Source: Vishniacozyma victoriae
Lineage: Eukaryota; Basidiomycota; Tremellomycetes; Tremellales; Bulleribasidiaceae
DNA: 64,000 nt
Direction of reading: 5' to 3'
Assembly: GCA_017654735.1 (NCBI GenBank)
Contig: JADPYG010000088.1
Span: 3,100,001 to 3,164,000, forward strand
In this document: piece after piece, positions 21,620 through 34,304 of the stretch
How the letters are laid out: every line of letters starts with the position of its first letter
How positions within the stretch are numbered: the stretch's first letter is position 1
Notes under the pieces: model-generated
Seen by the model: the letters and a program-made list of their open reading frames with translations, nothing else
Told to the model about the DNA's origin: nothing
Databases searched by the model: none
Translations under genes and position numbers: made by a program

Positions 21620-23403
21620 CTAGATGGTAACCTTCTCGAGTGCCGGATGGAGTCTACTCTCGGCATCTACTTCCTTCTTCTTCATATCCCCAACCTTCCT
21701 CTTCAAGCGCTCGATCCGGTCCGAAGTCATCTGGAACGACTTTGGCATCTTTGGATCCCACTCCCCATTCAGAATATATGACGCTAAAGACGGAGCACAT
21801 AAGAAGATTCTAGCCATTCCTGTCAAGATCAGCGACGTCGTTGGCTTCATATGGGGAACACGTACCATGCCCATTGTACCCAGCTGCGATATATTGTCCT
21901 TTCTTTCCTGGGATATCACCGACCAGAGGTAGCGCATCAGGAGTCTGCGGCAGATGTCAGCGTGGTTGGGACACGGACAAGGGTGACATACCATGCCAAT
22001 GATACCGGTCCAGGCATACTCCATTCCCTCAGTCTCTGACCATCCTCCTTGGGGAAATAGCTTGACGAAACTGTCGTATGCATTTCTGGTGATTACATCG
22101 CTCGCTTTGGAATCATCGACACAATTGACGATGGATTGATATACCTCGGAGGGCATTCCTTTCCTAGACTTCTCAGTATGATAACGTAGCCAGGAGGAGA
22201 TCAATGTACCATCCTCGTGATGTTCCTAGAATGATCGACTTGTCGGGCCTTGTAGCTACAGAATAGAAGTGCTGAAGTAGATATCGGAGAGAGCTACGCC
22301 AGGTGAGCTGTAGCCTGAGAAAGTACGTCGAATATCTCACTGTGAAGCTTCCAAGGGCGGGAAGATGTCTGAACCAGCAGGGGCGGGCGAGAGCTTGACG
22401 GCTTGTGCTGATGATCAATTTTCACTTCTGCCCTCGAGCATACCTCTCATAGGAGTGATCAGCCCCTCTAGCTCAGGGATCAAAGCCTGACTATACGCAT
22501 TGGTAGCATATATCACTTTCTCCGCCGATACGCTTCCCCTTGAAGTCTGGACGTTCCACTTCCCATCATCGGCATCTGTGACTTTGTGGACTGGTGCCCA
22601 GGCATAGAGCTCATAGCCTCCCAAGGATTCGTTCTCGGTATGAATCGATAAAGTGAGTTGAGCGGGATTGAGGGTAGCGGCTTGCCAACCGTAGCTGTTT
22701 TTAGTGTCTTCCACTCGAGTTGCCTGTAATGTCAGAATAGCTAGGGTGCGGTTGTGGAATTGCTTACCGACTTTGCCTCGTCGCCGGAAAGTACTTCTAC
22801 CTCTTCTGTGGATCCAGCTTCCCGAACACCTGCCAATGCTTTGGCTGAGTAGTCCGAGAACTCGTCCGTCAGACAAGCATCAAATGTCTTTCTCTGTGTC
22901 CATTCACATTCCACTTGGTGCTCCTTGATATACGCATCGACCCTATCACATCAGCCATATCCTTTCGCTTCACCGATGTTGATTACCTCTCCAATACTAG
23001 AGCCTCTGACTCGCATATTTCACGAGCCTCTTGGACTCCATGCAGGGCTGCAAAGTTGGTAAATCCCCTATGAGGATCCGGTCGGCAATGACCGGCGTTT
23101 CGGCCGCTAGCGCCGGAACAGATTTCCCGAGCTTCCAGAACGACGATTTTGCCTGGTCTCTTGGGGGATTTCAGGAGCGAATTTGCGATGACTGCACCTA
23201 GTTTGGTCAGCGTTTGACCATGAAGTCGATGTAAACCTACCGCACATCCCACTGCCAACGATCACTACATCTGCACTTTCTGGGAGGGCATCATCTTTCC
23301 CGCTATTTAGCAAAGGGTGATCTCGGACGGTTCTTTGCCATTCTGACAGGACTCCCAGAGGTACCGGTAGGTGAGGATGAGGCTTGGTTGTAGCTATGGG
23401 CAT
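21620..23403 (-). CDS. FAD-dependent oxidoreductase, DAO family
   Basis: D-amino-acid oxidase/glycine oxidase-type flavoenzyme that would oxidise an amino or imino acid with FAD. From MPIATTKPHPHLPVPL it runs through the dinucleotide-binding motif ADVVIVGSGMCGAVIANSL (GxGxxG, split by an intron). Then come EAREICSGASGRNAGHCRPD, the usual post-Rossmann DAO signature, a WNVQTSRGSVSAEKVIYATNA segment and TPMR. The C-terminal part has EHHEDGTLISSWLRYH, EYAWTGIIGM, DALPLVGDIPG and GYNGHGMA, the last being the FAD-binding tail. It ends ALEKVTI. About eight short canonical introns are needed. The substrate is unknown. It is divergent from a Dal5-like permease with GATA sites between, which hints at nitrogen scavenging. 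Confidence 0.82.
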
Positions 23404-23504
23404 GATGAACAGTCAAGTATGGAAATGAGAGGATAAACGGACTCTTGACCTGTCGCAAGTCCTAGGGCAGAAGATAGGACGACAACTCCGATTAACAAGG
23501 TTCC

Positions 23505-23628
23505 GATAAGTGGGGGAGTTGGCGTTTTTAGTTGCCGATAAAGCGATTACAGATCCTAAAATAGTCACATGTTAACGCTAACTCCCTTCTATACTACTCC
23601 GGAATGATACGAAAGTGCGACTCTTATC
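23505..23628. promoter_or_regulatory. Cluster of GATA-factor sites in the oxidoreductase/permease divergent promoter
   Basis: The 359-nt divergent promoter holds GATAAG at 23505-23510, GATAAA at 23537-23542 and CTTATC (GATAAG on the other strand) at 23623-23628. HGATAR is the core bound by AreA/Gat1-type nitrogen regulators in fungi. Paired sites upstream of a permease and an amino-acid-oxidase-type gene are what nitrogen catabolite control would use. Confidence 0.45.
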
Positions 23629-23762
23629 GTGTGTCGCCCGACCCCGACCCGACTCATGGAGCTAATGATTCGGAATGATGGGTGGGCGAGCCGATAGAGG
23701 AGGTGCTGTCGGGAAAGGGATATATGCCAAGTCGGAAATGAGGACGTTTCTTCCCCACCACC

Positions 23763-25917
23763 ATGCTGTCTCTCAAATCCCCTTTCAAATCCAGAGAGGT
23801 ACTTCACCAGGTCGAAGCAGGCCTGACGGAACCCATTCCGGGCGCGACCACTGATGCTCAGACAGGAGCTGTCATCGATAAGAAGTCAAAGGAGGAGAGA
23901 TGGTTCGTTGCTCGACTGGATGGTGTCCTACTTCTGTATGGATGTATATCGCAGGTTATCAAGTATTTGGACCAGCAGAACATCTCGGCCGCCTATGTCA
24001 GTGGAATGAAGGAAGGTGAGCAACTCGCAGACAGGCAGGGAATTGTTGGGCTGATAAGAGATCTGAACCTATTGGGAAACGAATACAACTACTTCACTAC
24101 GTGAGTGATCATCCTCAAACAGCGATAGCTTGGCACAAAGGACGCTTACATCCCAGATACTTCAATGTCGGATATGCCGTTTTTCTCATTGTGAGTCGGC
24201 CTCTTGAGCGGGTAGGAGAAGCTGATGCAGGTAGCCTTCGCAGATTATGATCACACGAATCCGCCCATCTTGGTGGCTACCATGCTTGGAGTTCTGCTGG
24301 GGCTTGCTCACTTTGGCGCTGTATAAAGTTAAAGACCCGAAACAGATCTACGCTCTTCGAGCTTTCGTACATCTTCTCTCCTGTTACACTCGGCCCAAGC
24401 TGACCGGCTCAGATTGGTGCTTTCGAAGCTTCGGCATATCCCGGAGCCCTCATGCTATTCATGTCATGGGTATGTCTTTCCCAACCACCCAGCGACCCAA
24501 CCTAATCACATCTAAGTATACTCCACGGGAAATCGCTTTCAGGATCGGATTCTATCATTCTTGTCAATCTATTGGGAATATGGTGAGTCCGAATATCGTA
24601 CATCACTGGCCAGATCTGATGACATAGCTCGCCGGTGCCCTTCAAGCCGCCATCTACAATAACCTGGACGGCCATTCTGGATTGGCAGGTTGGCGTTGGA
24701 TGTTCGTGAGTGTGACCCCTATTCTGCCAAATATCAGGCTGATGGTAGATCATTGACGGAGTGATCACCATGGTATACGCCATTGCGGGTTTCTGGCTCA
24801 TTCCCGATTTCCCATCCATGCCAAAGTAAGGGGGTCGCTCCCTTGAGGATTCCGGCTGATGGTGTAGCCCGTGGTCTTTCTGGCTCAAGCCTCGCCATGT
24901 CGAGATTGCCATGGAGAGGACTAAGCGGTTCCGCCGATCACACAACAAGAAATTCACTCTGGAGACGGTCCGGCGAACTGTCAAGATGCCCCTCTTGTAC
25001 TTTTTCATTTCACTTTATCCCGCGAGTGTTCTCGCTCAGGCTGGATATCAATGTTCGTAGTTTTTTACTTCCACGGTTTTTGGGACTTACCAGTAGATTT
25101 CAATCTATTCTTGAAAAGCTTGACCAATCCCGATGGATCGCGAGTGTGGTCGGTCGCACAAGTCAACGCTATCCCCATCGGTGAGTACCGACACCCGATA
25201 ATAGCTGACGTCAGGTGGCGGTGCGATCACGATTGTCATGGTCTGGTGCTGGGCTTTCGTATCGGATTACTTCCAGACCCGATGGCTCGTAGTCATGGCG
25301 CAAGCGGTGATTGGATTCATCCCTTCCATCATCTTAGCGGTCTGGGATGTTCCCCTTGGAGCCAAGTATTTCGCTTGTAAGCGGAAGCCACCTACCTTCT
25401 TTCACAGACTGATGGGCAGGGTTCGCCACGTACCTCTCACTCGCGACTGCGCCTCCCATTTTCGCCTGGATGTCTGATCTTAGCCCTCACGATGCCGAGT
25501 AGCGAGCATTCGTCCTAGGGTTCAGTATCGCATTCTACTACGCAGTCGGTAAGTCTCGTCGGCTCAGCAATGTCCAGCTCAAGCTGACGTGTTCAGGCGC
25601 TTGGTCGAATGTTCTAATATGGCCGGCGAGCCAAGTTCCCCATTATCGAGTAGCATGGCAATGTTCAATAGCGCTCTGGGCACTCGTGATCATCCTTCTC
25701 TGCGCATTGCGATGGACGGAGTTGAAGTATATCAGGTAAGTACACGTGGCGTACTGCGAGGGAATTTTAATGCTGATGACGGAATAGACCTCGAAATAGA
25801 CGTATTGCGGAAGAAAAATACGATGCTGCGAATTCGCAGTCGCCTGACAAGGATTTGACCGATAAGCAAGATGTCTTCGAGCGAGTCGTATCAGTGGAGA
25901 ATGACGGGCGACAATGA
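23763..25917 (+). pseudogene. Dal5-like MFS anion:cation symporter with in-frame TAG
   Basis: Twelve-helix major facilitator of the allantoate/vitamin permease (ACS) family. It starts MLSLKSPFKSREVLHQVE and has the family entry RLDGVLLLYGCISQVIKYLDQQNISAAYVSGMK. Next are NEYNYFTTYFNVGYAVF, ASAYPGALMLFMSWYTPRE, a GWRWMFIIDG loop and IPIGGGAITIVMVW. At 25500-25502 the frame reads SPHDAE-TAG-RAFVLGFSIAFYYAVG. The helix continues open on both sides, and related permeases have a Gln or Glu before RAF, so CAG or GAG has become TAG. The rest (AWSNVLIWPASQVPH, a KYIRPRNRR basic tail) remains intact to TGA 25915-25917. A truncated product would lack the last two or three helices. It is either a fresh pseudogene or a sequence error. 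Confidence 0.68.
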
Positions 25918-26184
25918 GGAGGGATGTCTTCTCAGCGCCGAAGATTGAGTTGTTGTGTTTAGAGTTGTTAGCTTGAATACATATGGATGGATACATGTGC
26001 ACCAAGGCTTTTAATATCCAGGGATGAGGCTACCCTGTTCCTGTCATCGGTATCTGTCAGGGTTATCGGCATCTGTAAGGGTCGATAGGGTGATCACACT
26101 TTGTGTCCCTGGATCGTCGAACCCCCAAATAATCAAAGAAGTTCTTGACAATGCTCCGCACGATGACCACACTCTCTACATATC

Positions 26185-27268
26185 ATGGGCGACAAGGACC
26201 TATGCAATCAAGAAAAGCTGATCGTGGCTCTCTTGGTCGCTCTGGTCTTGAGTTTAGGATGGGGCCATTGGCTACCCCAGGGCGCTCGAGACTCTGGTAC
26301 CAGAGTGTCGACGGGCGCGCTCACTCGGGCATCGTTTTCGCGCAACGTACCCAAATATGATCTGTGAGTTTGCTGATCTGGTCCGCAAAGCGCAAAGCTG
26401 ATCATCCCAGGGTGGTGTCTCACTATTCAGAAGATATTGATACATTAGCAGACACGATAAAGCAGATTAGGGACAGATTGAAAGGGAGCTCCAGGGTCAT
26501 TATTTACTCGAAGGGCGACAGGGATCAAGCTGGATTGGAGGAGCTGCTAGAGCACGCGGACGAAGTAGTACCATTAAAGAATGTAGGCAGGGAAGGCGAG
26601 ACATATTTGGTAAGTCATCGTTATTCCCACAAGACGGTTCAAGCTGATCGCCAGCACCATATCGCCCGTCATCACGAATCAGGCGCAACCTCTTTCGCTG
26701 ACCAGACCCTCTTCCTCCAACCCCATCTTGCATGGCACTGGATATTATTACCCCGAGTCGAGTCGATCCGTCGTGATACCGGTTTCCTATCGTTCGGACC
26801 GTACCACGCAAAGACATGTACACACGATAGTCAGAACCTCGGTTTCCCTAGAATGGCCGATATCTATAGTTCGTTCCAAGGGACTCTCTGTCCTCCAGGA
26901 ACACACCTCGTGAGTCTTTGCCACGATTGTCGATATCAGCTGATGATCTAGTCAACATGGGCTGGACAGTTCATGGCATCTAGAAAGCGAATATTGAATA
27001 ACCCTTTACGCAATTACCAAAACCTGATAGACCTATTCAACGCTCCCAAGGATCACTGGATGTGGAAGGAGGGATGGGGAAACAACGAACCCTCTAATCC
27101 AACACTCGGTATGTGAACTGCATACCATTATCAAGCTAAGAGCTGAGACCAACAGGTCACGTCTTGGAAAGATCATGGCCGGTCATCTTCAACTGCACAG
27201 ACGTACAAAAGTCGGACTCCAAAATTTGCGACGGGAAGGAGCTGGCGTGTCAATGTCTCGATGAATAG
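26185..27268 (+). CDS. DUF3431-family type II membrane protein
   Basis: The start ATG at 26185 gives MGDKDLCNQEKLIVALLVAL, a short cytosolic N-terminus followed by one hydrophobic anchor, so the domain should face the Golgi lumen or outside. After an intron the DUF3431 domain begins VVSHYSEDIDTLADTI. It continues with VIIYSKGDRDQAG, ADEVVPLKNVGREGETYL and, after another intron, HHIARHH and DQTLFLQPH. Then come GFPRMADIYSSFQGT and the tail WPVIFNCTD with four to five cysteines (CDGKELACQCLDE) before TAG. The family is widespread in fungi. The VGREGETYL/DQTLFLQ layout recalls glycosyltransferase-like proteins, but no activity is proven to my knowledge. It is convergent with the UDP-galactopyranose mutase gene. 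Confidence 0.75.
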
Positions 27269-27456
27269 ACAAATATACGAATGATAGATAACGAGATGGG
27301 CACGATTCTGGGCGCACACGAAACCTCAATAGATGGGACTCCAGATATATAGCAAGCACGCAGTACATGTATATGTGCGCTGATAGCTATGGAACGCGGT
27401 GCGGTATCTATGTATATCACCTACGCTAGTCTATGATCTCGGTGCTCGAGAGAAAT

Positions 27457-29330
<1,874 letters not shown>

Positions 29331-29459
29331 GACTAGTGATGAGTATTTGAATGTCAAAAGTAACCATGGGGTTGCTGGTCAGAGTCAGGGGAATGGAGAC
29401 TGCGATAATAAATTATTGATAGCATTCAGGGTCCTATGACTACCCCTGTTGATCATCCC

Positions 29460-29467
29460 TATAAATA
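29460..29467 (-). promoter_or_regulatory. TATA-like element upstream of UDP-galactopyranose mutase
   Basis: TATAAATA on the plus strand (TATTTATA on the gene strand) lies about 130 nt upstream of the start codon at 29330. This is a plausible TATA box distance for fungal genes. Confidence 0.4.
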
Positions 29468-29604
29468 GACCCTGGTCTCACCTGGAATTTGCAGGGAATT
29501 TGTAAAGGCGCAAATACACATGCGGACATGCGGTTTTAACGGACATCTCTTCTCCCCCTCGACTCCCCCCTCGTTAAACCACTCGCTGACTCCCTGGCTC
29601 CTGA

Positions 29605-31326
29605 TTACTTCTTTCCTTCCCATGTGCTCTTCAATGCCCAGACCTTGGCCTTGATCTCCACTCCTTCAGGTATCCCTCCGCTCACACTGAGCTCAAACTG
29701 GTCGAGGACGTTCTGTGGGTATACATTGGCAGTTCCCTCGAACGCGCCATCGTCCAGCCAGACTTCGAGTAGACTTCGGTCAAACACACCGCTGAATTGA
29801 TATGCGGCAGCAGCCTGACTGAGCGAGAATTTGTCGGTGAACAATGGTGACTCGAAACCTTGGAGCTTGCCTCGGTCCAAGAAAATGGTCAAGGGTGCAC
29901 CGGCATCTTGGAGGTAGTAACCGCCGGTCAGCTTCTCGGAGGGGTCGACCGATGAGCTGAAAGTGAAGTTGATCTTTGCGTCCGAGGTGTAGACGGTTCC
30001 ATCTGGAATGGTGAGGTTGACGGTGAAGTAGATGGCGTTGGAGGAGACATTGTCGTAGCCAATGTTGGCCGATAGGGTCGTGTTGATAAAGTCGTCACTG
30101 GACGCGAGTTCTCGGTCTAGAATAGGCGACAAGTCATGAGGGGTCTGAACCAAAGCCCAACCCACTCGCTCTACCTTGGTAAGATGCGTATCCTTCGCCA
30201 GAGTCATGGCACTCCTCCATCCTTCGTCGGCAGTAGGGACGACGTTGGTGTATTGCCAATTCGACGCCCAGGCGATCGAGACAGGATCGGGGTATTTTGT
30301 GGACGGAGCACCGGTTCCATAGAAGAATTGGCCGGCATAGTTGTCTTTGGCAAAGTTGGCAAGTCGAGTAGCTGGGTCAAGAGGCTCAAAGTGGGTACCG
30401 TTGAATCGTCCAGGGAACCATTCGGTGACGGATCCTCCCAATGGTGCGCCGGGATTCAAAGAAATCGTCAAAACATAGAGCTCATCTTCTCCCTCGACAC
30501 CTTTTACGGGGACGGGAACCATGTTTGGGCATTCGTACTGGAGTCCCAAAAGTCCAACATGGCTGACGTTCGAGGCATGTGTCCAATCGATCAGATCCGG
30601 GGATGTGAAGATACCGATGACGAATTCAGTTGAATAGGCGACGACCATGACCCAGTGGTCCTCGTACCAGATGACTTTGGGGTCTCTGAACTGATTACTT
30701 CCAATGTCGAGCACCGGGTTGTTCTCGTATTCCGTGAAAGTGTAGCCGTTGTCGTATGAGAATGCGAGATTTTGTGTCTGCTTGTCGGGCTCGTTGAGCG
30801 TGTAGACCGCGACCACACCGTTGGTCTGATTTGCGAAGAAGCCGGAGGTGTTGTTGGTATCAATTACGGCTGAGCCGGAGAAGACACCGGTGCCTTCCCT
30901 TGGTGGGTAGAGGGCAATAGGCTGATTGGTCCAGTTATATAGGTCGGGTGATGTAGCGTGACCCCAATGTTGGTTTCCAGCAACTACATCCGTTGGATTG
31001 TCTACATGTCAGCTACAGCTCCTGTCTTCTCGTTCGTTACGCTGTGACTCACATTGGTAGTAAAGATGCCAGGTCCCCTCCTCATCAACAAACATGCCGT
31101 TGGGATCGTTCATGAATCCCTGTCAGAGTCAGTCTGGCGGCCATGCCCTAACAAGGAAGGGACTCACCACAGGAGGAGAGAAATGGACTTGAGGCCTATA
31201 TTTCCCGGTATAATCCCCAGTAGGGGTCTCTCCAGCTTGCGGAGCCACGAGGGTAGTGGTAGCTTCCTGAGCCATGACTCCAGATGCCAGAATACCAGTC
31301 AACAGACTCGAAATGATCATCAACAT
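29605..31326 (-). CDS. Secreted GH32 invertase / beta-fructofuranosidase
   Basis: Extracellular retaining glycosidase that hydrolyses sucrose or fructans. The start [20 protein letters not shown] is a signal peptide. Then come [20 protein letters not shown], holding the nucleophile Asp of the WMNDPNG motif, and [21 protein letters not shown] segment follows, then [16 protein letters not shown] with the transition-state Asp of the RDP motif. [11 protein letters not shown] has the acid/base Glu of the EC motif. The C-terminal beta-sandwich includes [21 protein letters not shown]. Several N-x-S/T sites suggest N-glycosylation. The length, about 540 residues, is normal for fungal invertases. Two short introns lie near the N-terminus. 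The next gene upstream on the same strand is an MFS transporter. Confidence 0.92.
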
Positions 31327-31516
31327 GCCCTTTGTGTCGATATATTAGTATGATAGAGAATGAGTGGGAATGGAAGAAATAGGAATGGAAGAAGATCGAA
31401 ACTGCCGCTAGCTGCTGAGTAACCTGCTCATTTAGGCCGAAGCGCATTGGGCAAATTAGGAAGAAAGAACGTCACCGGCAATCTGTAAAGGTAATTACCA
31501 CGCCGAAGTTGCTCCG

Positions 31517-31522
31517 GCGGGG
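31517..31522 (+). promoter_or_regulatory. Candidate CreA/Mig1 site upstream of the invertase gene
   Basis: GCGGGG, within GCGGGGCGG, matches the SYGGRG core of CreA/Mig1 carbon repressors and lies about 190 nt upstream of the GH32 start. A run of eight T follows at 31546. Invertase genes are classical glucose-repressed targets, but a six-base match has little weight alone. The 372-nt gap 31327-31698 shows no gene. Confidence 0.3.
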
Positions 31523-31698
31523 CGGCATCGCGCTCTTGGCAAGTCTTTTTTTTGGCACCGAGGATCCAATCAGCAGTAGAGTAATATTGTTCGCCATGCC
31601 AAAACCAGTGGGATGAGAGGCAGCATAATGTTCCGCCAAGTTCAGCCAGGCGGTACTATATGCAATGCATTTTGCGACTATAATGATGAGATACTATG

Positions 31699-33539
31699 CT
31701 AGTGCGCCGCTATGATCCTTTTCCCTTCCAGCGGCGGGGGTGTCCTATAGAAGATCCAGAAGAGTACCAGCCAAATCGCTCCCCAGCCCATAACGAAGTA
31801 GAATGATGCCGCTATATTCCGGAAATCATGAATTCCGTCAGGATGTATAGTCATCAGACCCGCTTGAATACTGACTGCAATGGCATTTCCAGCTTGAATA
31901 GCGGTTTGCAGAATCGCTCCTACCACTCCTGCTTGCTCGGGGGGTGCAGCCGTCATGGCGCCGACGCTGTCTTGTCAGTCTGTGGCAGTGATATCCTGGG
32001 CGACTTACATGGCACAAGTTCCTGCTATATTGTTGGCCATTGTGCCAAGGGACATGCCTGGAAAGAAGAATTTCCAGTACCAGACCCCTGTTCTAGCCTC
32101 GTTGGCCACAAAGAGTCCATACCCGACTAATCCACCCAGAATTGCTAGCGTATATGACCAGCGCGGCCGAAGGGCGATGACAGGATATAGGCTGGTACGT
32201 CAGTACTTCAGCGAATCTGAGTCTGAAACGGACGTACACAAGAAGGATACTGGAAAACAACGAGAAAATCCCAGACGGCAACACTCTGATTGCTGCTATG
32301 ATCGGCAAATCCCCTCTGATCTCGGTGAAGACCTCGATAACCGGAATCTGACAACACGTCCACCAGGCATAGCTGAAGATGTTGAGAGCGACCCAGAGAG
32401 GGAAATTGGGGTAGGTCCATGTCACTGGTGGTATCAGGGCGTGTGTCGCGGGGAGTCGACTCTCCCAGTAAAAGAATGCCGGGAAAAGGAAGACGGAGAG
32501 TATGAGGGGGACCAAGAAGTAGGCCGTTGCCCAACCGTATGATGCCCCCAGGGTCAGACTGAGGATGAGGAGGAGGATCGCGGCGAAAATCCTGAATCTC
32601 AGTTTCGCCCTCAGCACTGGTGATCTAAACTTACAACATTGATCCCTGTAGATCCAGCCTTTTCCACTTATGCTTGACATCTGCCTCTTCGCCCTGAGGG
32701 TCGGGTACATATTTCAATGACCAAAGTGAGACTGGAAGACTGGCATGTCAGCTGATTCTCCTCAATCGCCTTGTGGACGTACATGACGGCGGTGGTGATC
32801 CTAAAATACCATCTCCACCCATTCATCTGGCCTCCGTAGGGTATCAATTCCACCAATCCTCCAATCTGGACTCCAAAAGAAGCTCCCAAAGCCCCACTCA
32901 GCGAGTACACCGTGAATGCTCGAGGTAGCTCATGCTCCTCGAATACGGCCGTTATCAGACGGTAAGAAGAAGGAATTAACGCTGCGGCAGAGATTCCGCT
33001 AATTGCCCGAAGAATGAGGAAGGAGTATTTATCGGTCAAGAATGAGATGATGAGGTTGAGAATGCCGAGGCCAAGGAATCCGTAGCAGAATACGGGTTTT
33101 GGGGAATAGAGATCGGAGAATCGGCCCCAGAATAGGAGGAATGATGCGAATGTGACGGTAAATGAGGTCTTTCACTTTAGCTGAGATCGTATTTGAGGGA
33201 AGCGGGACTTACAATGACCCATGTCTGCTGTTCAAAAACGATGTCCAAATCCTGAGCTACTGGTGCTATCAAGAGATAGAAGACACAAACACCAAGAACT
33301 GTCGCATCAGCCTACCATATCTCGTTCCATTTGTATGTCAACTAACCATCAATAAACACTCCAAGGCAGAACACCCCCAGCAGCATGTATTTGTGCGATG
33401 TCGTCCTTTTCGGTCCAGCCTGCGATAAAACTGTCACAGGTGTCGGTCTAGTGTCCTGGTCGTAAAGGGTCAAATCCTTCGATCGCCCCCTCTCCAGATC
33501 CTCCGACATCTCCAAGCTATCCACATTGCGTTCACTCAT
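31699..33539 (-). CDS. MFS transporter, DHA2-like (probable drug/metabolite exporter)
   Basis: The start ATG at 33539 gives MSERNVDSLEMSEDLERG, a hydrophilic cytosolic N-terminus, then KYMLLGVFCLGVFID as the first helix. Other landmarks are FASFLLFWGRFSDLYSPKPV (MFS loop 2-3 motif A region), RAISGISAAALIPSSYRLI, SLSGALGASFGVQIGGLVE and a GWRWYFRITTAVM helix. A second half follows with AILLLILSLTLGASYGWATA, LPIIAAIRVLPSGI and AAPPEQAGVVGAILQTAIQ (motif C-like). It ends PLEGKRIIAAH. The helix count, about 12-14, and the EQAGVVGA-LQTA pattern fit the DHA2 group (fungal aminotriazole-resistance-type exporters). The substrate cannot be predicted. At least seven short introns are present, all apparently canonical. 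Confidence 0.82.
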
Positions 33540-34304
33540 GTTCAACGTTCGTCTCTCCTCAAACGCATGAGCTCAATCACGCCAAAGGTATCGTTCTTTT
33601 GGCGTTGTGCAAGTGATGGTGGACACGATGCATAGACATGAGTCAGGTGAAGGGGGTCTCACGTTGGAGAATTGGAAATATTTTGCCGATGGAAAACCAG
33701 CTTGGCGCGTCGGTCGTCTAGATCATTTCCGGGCGGACCGGAGCCTGCTCCTACTGGAGACTCCATCTACATCGGAATTGCCTGTGTGTCTTTGCCTTTG
33801 TGTCTGTGCCGTTGACTGCTTAGAGATTGAGGATATGTACGGCCACAGATACACGATGTCAGGCATTAATACCCGGAGATGGGCTTTGTGGACATATAGC
33901 TCCAAGTGAGGGATCACCTGTCCAGATACATCTGGACATCTCACCTATCTGCAGAATCCCGGTTCAGGGTACCTTCCATGCTGGATGTTCGAGGTCTATG
34001 CCTCGCCTCTGCAGCGAAACGCTCCAACCTCACCTTGTTGCCAGGTTTCTGCATCAATCGCAAGCCCACGCAGGAGTGACTGATGGAAAATCGGGCATGA
34101 CACGTGGGCATCCGGGAATTGCGGGAGACTTGAGCCGAGCTCGTTATCGATCTTCCAAACGAATATCATCTTCGTCCACCTCCGCTTGCAGAACGTAAGG
34201 CGGCTCAGAAAACTTACTTCTCAGCTAGTCAGCAAGACTCGTGGCTCTCTAAACATTCAGAACGACACTGTAAATCGGAAAACTCACACACATCGCCATA
34301 AACG
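33540..34304. promoter_or_regulatory. 765-nt divergent intergenic region
   Basis: It separates the start codons of the DHA2-like exporter and the aldo-keto reductase. Short overlapping frames occur on both strands near 33607-33944, but none splices into a neighbour or looks like a protein. I see no repeats or clear binding sites. Confidence 0.35.

Noticed and set aside
33607..33944. Overlapping short frames on both strands between the exporter and the aldo-keto reductase
   Set aside because: There are no splice links, no domains and Cys-rich nonsense-like composition; treated as intergenic.
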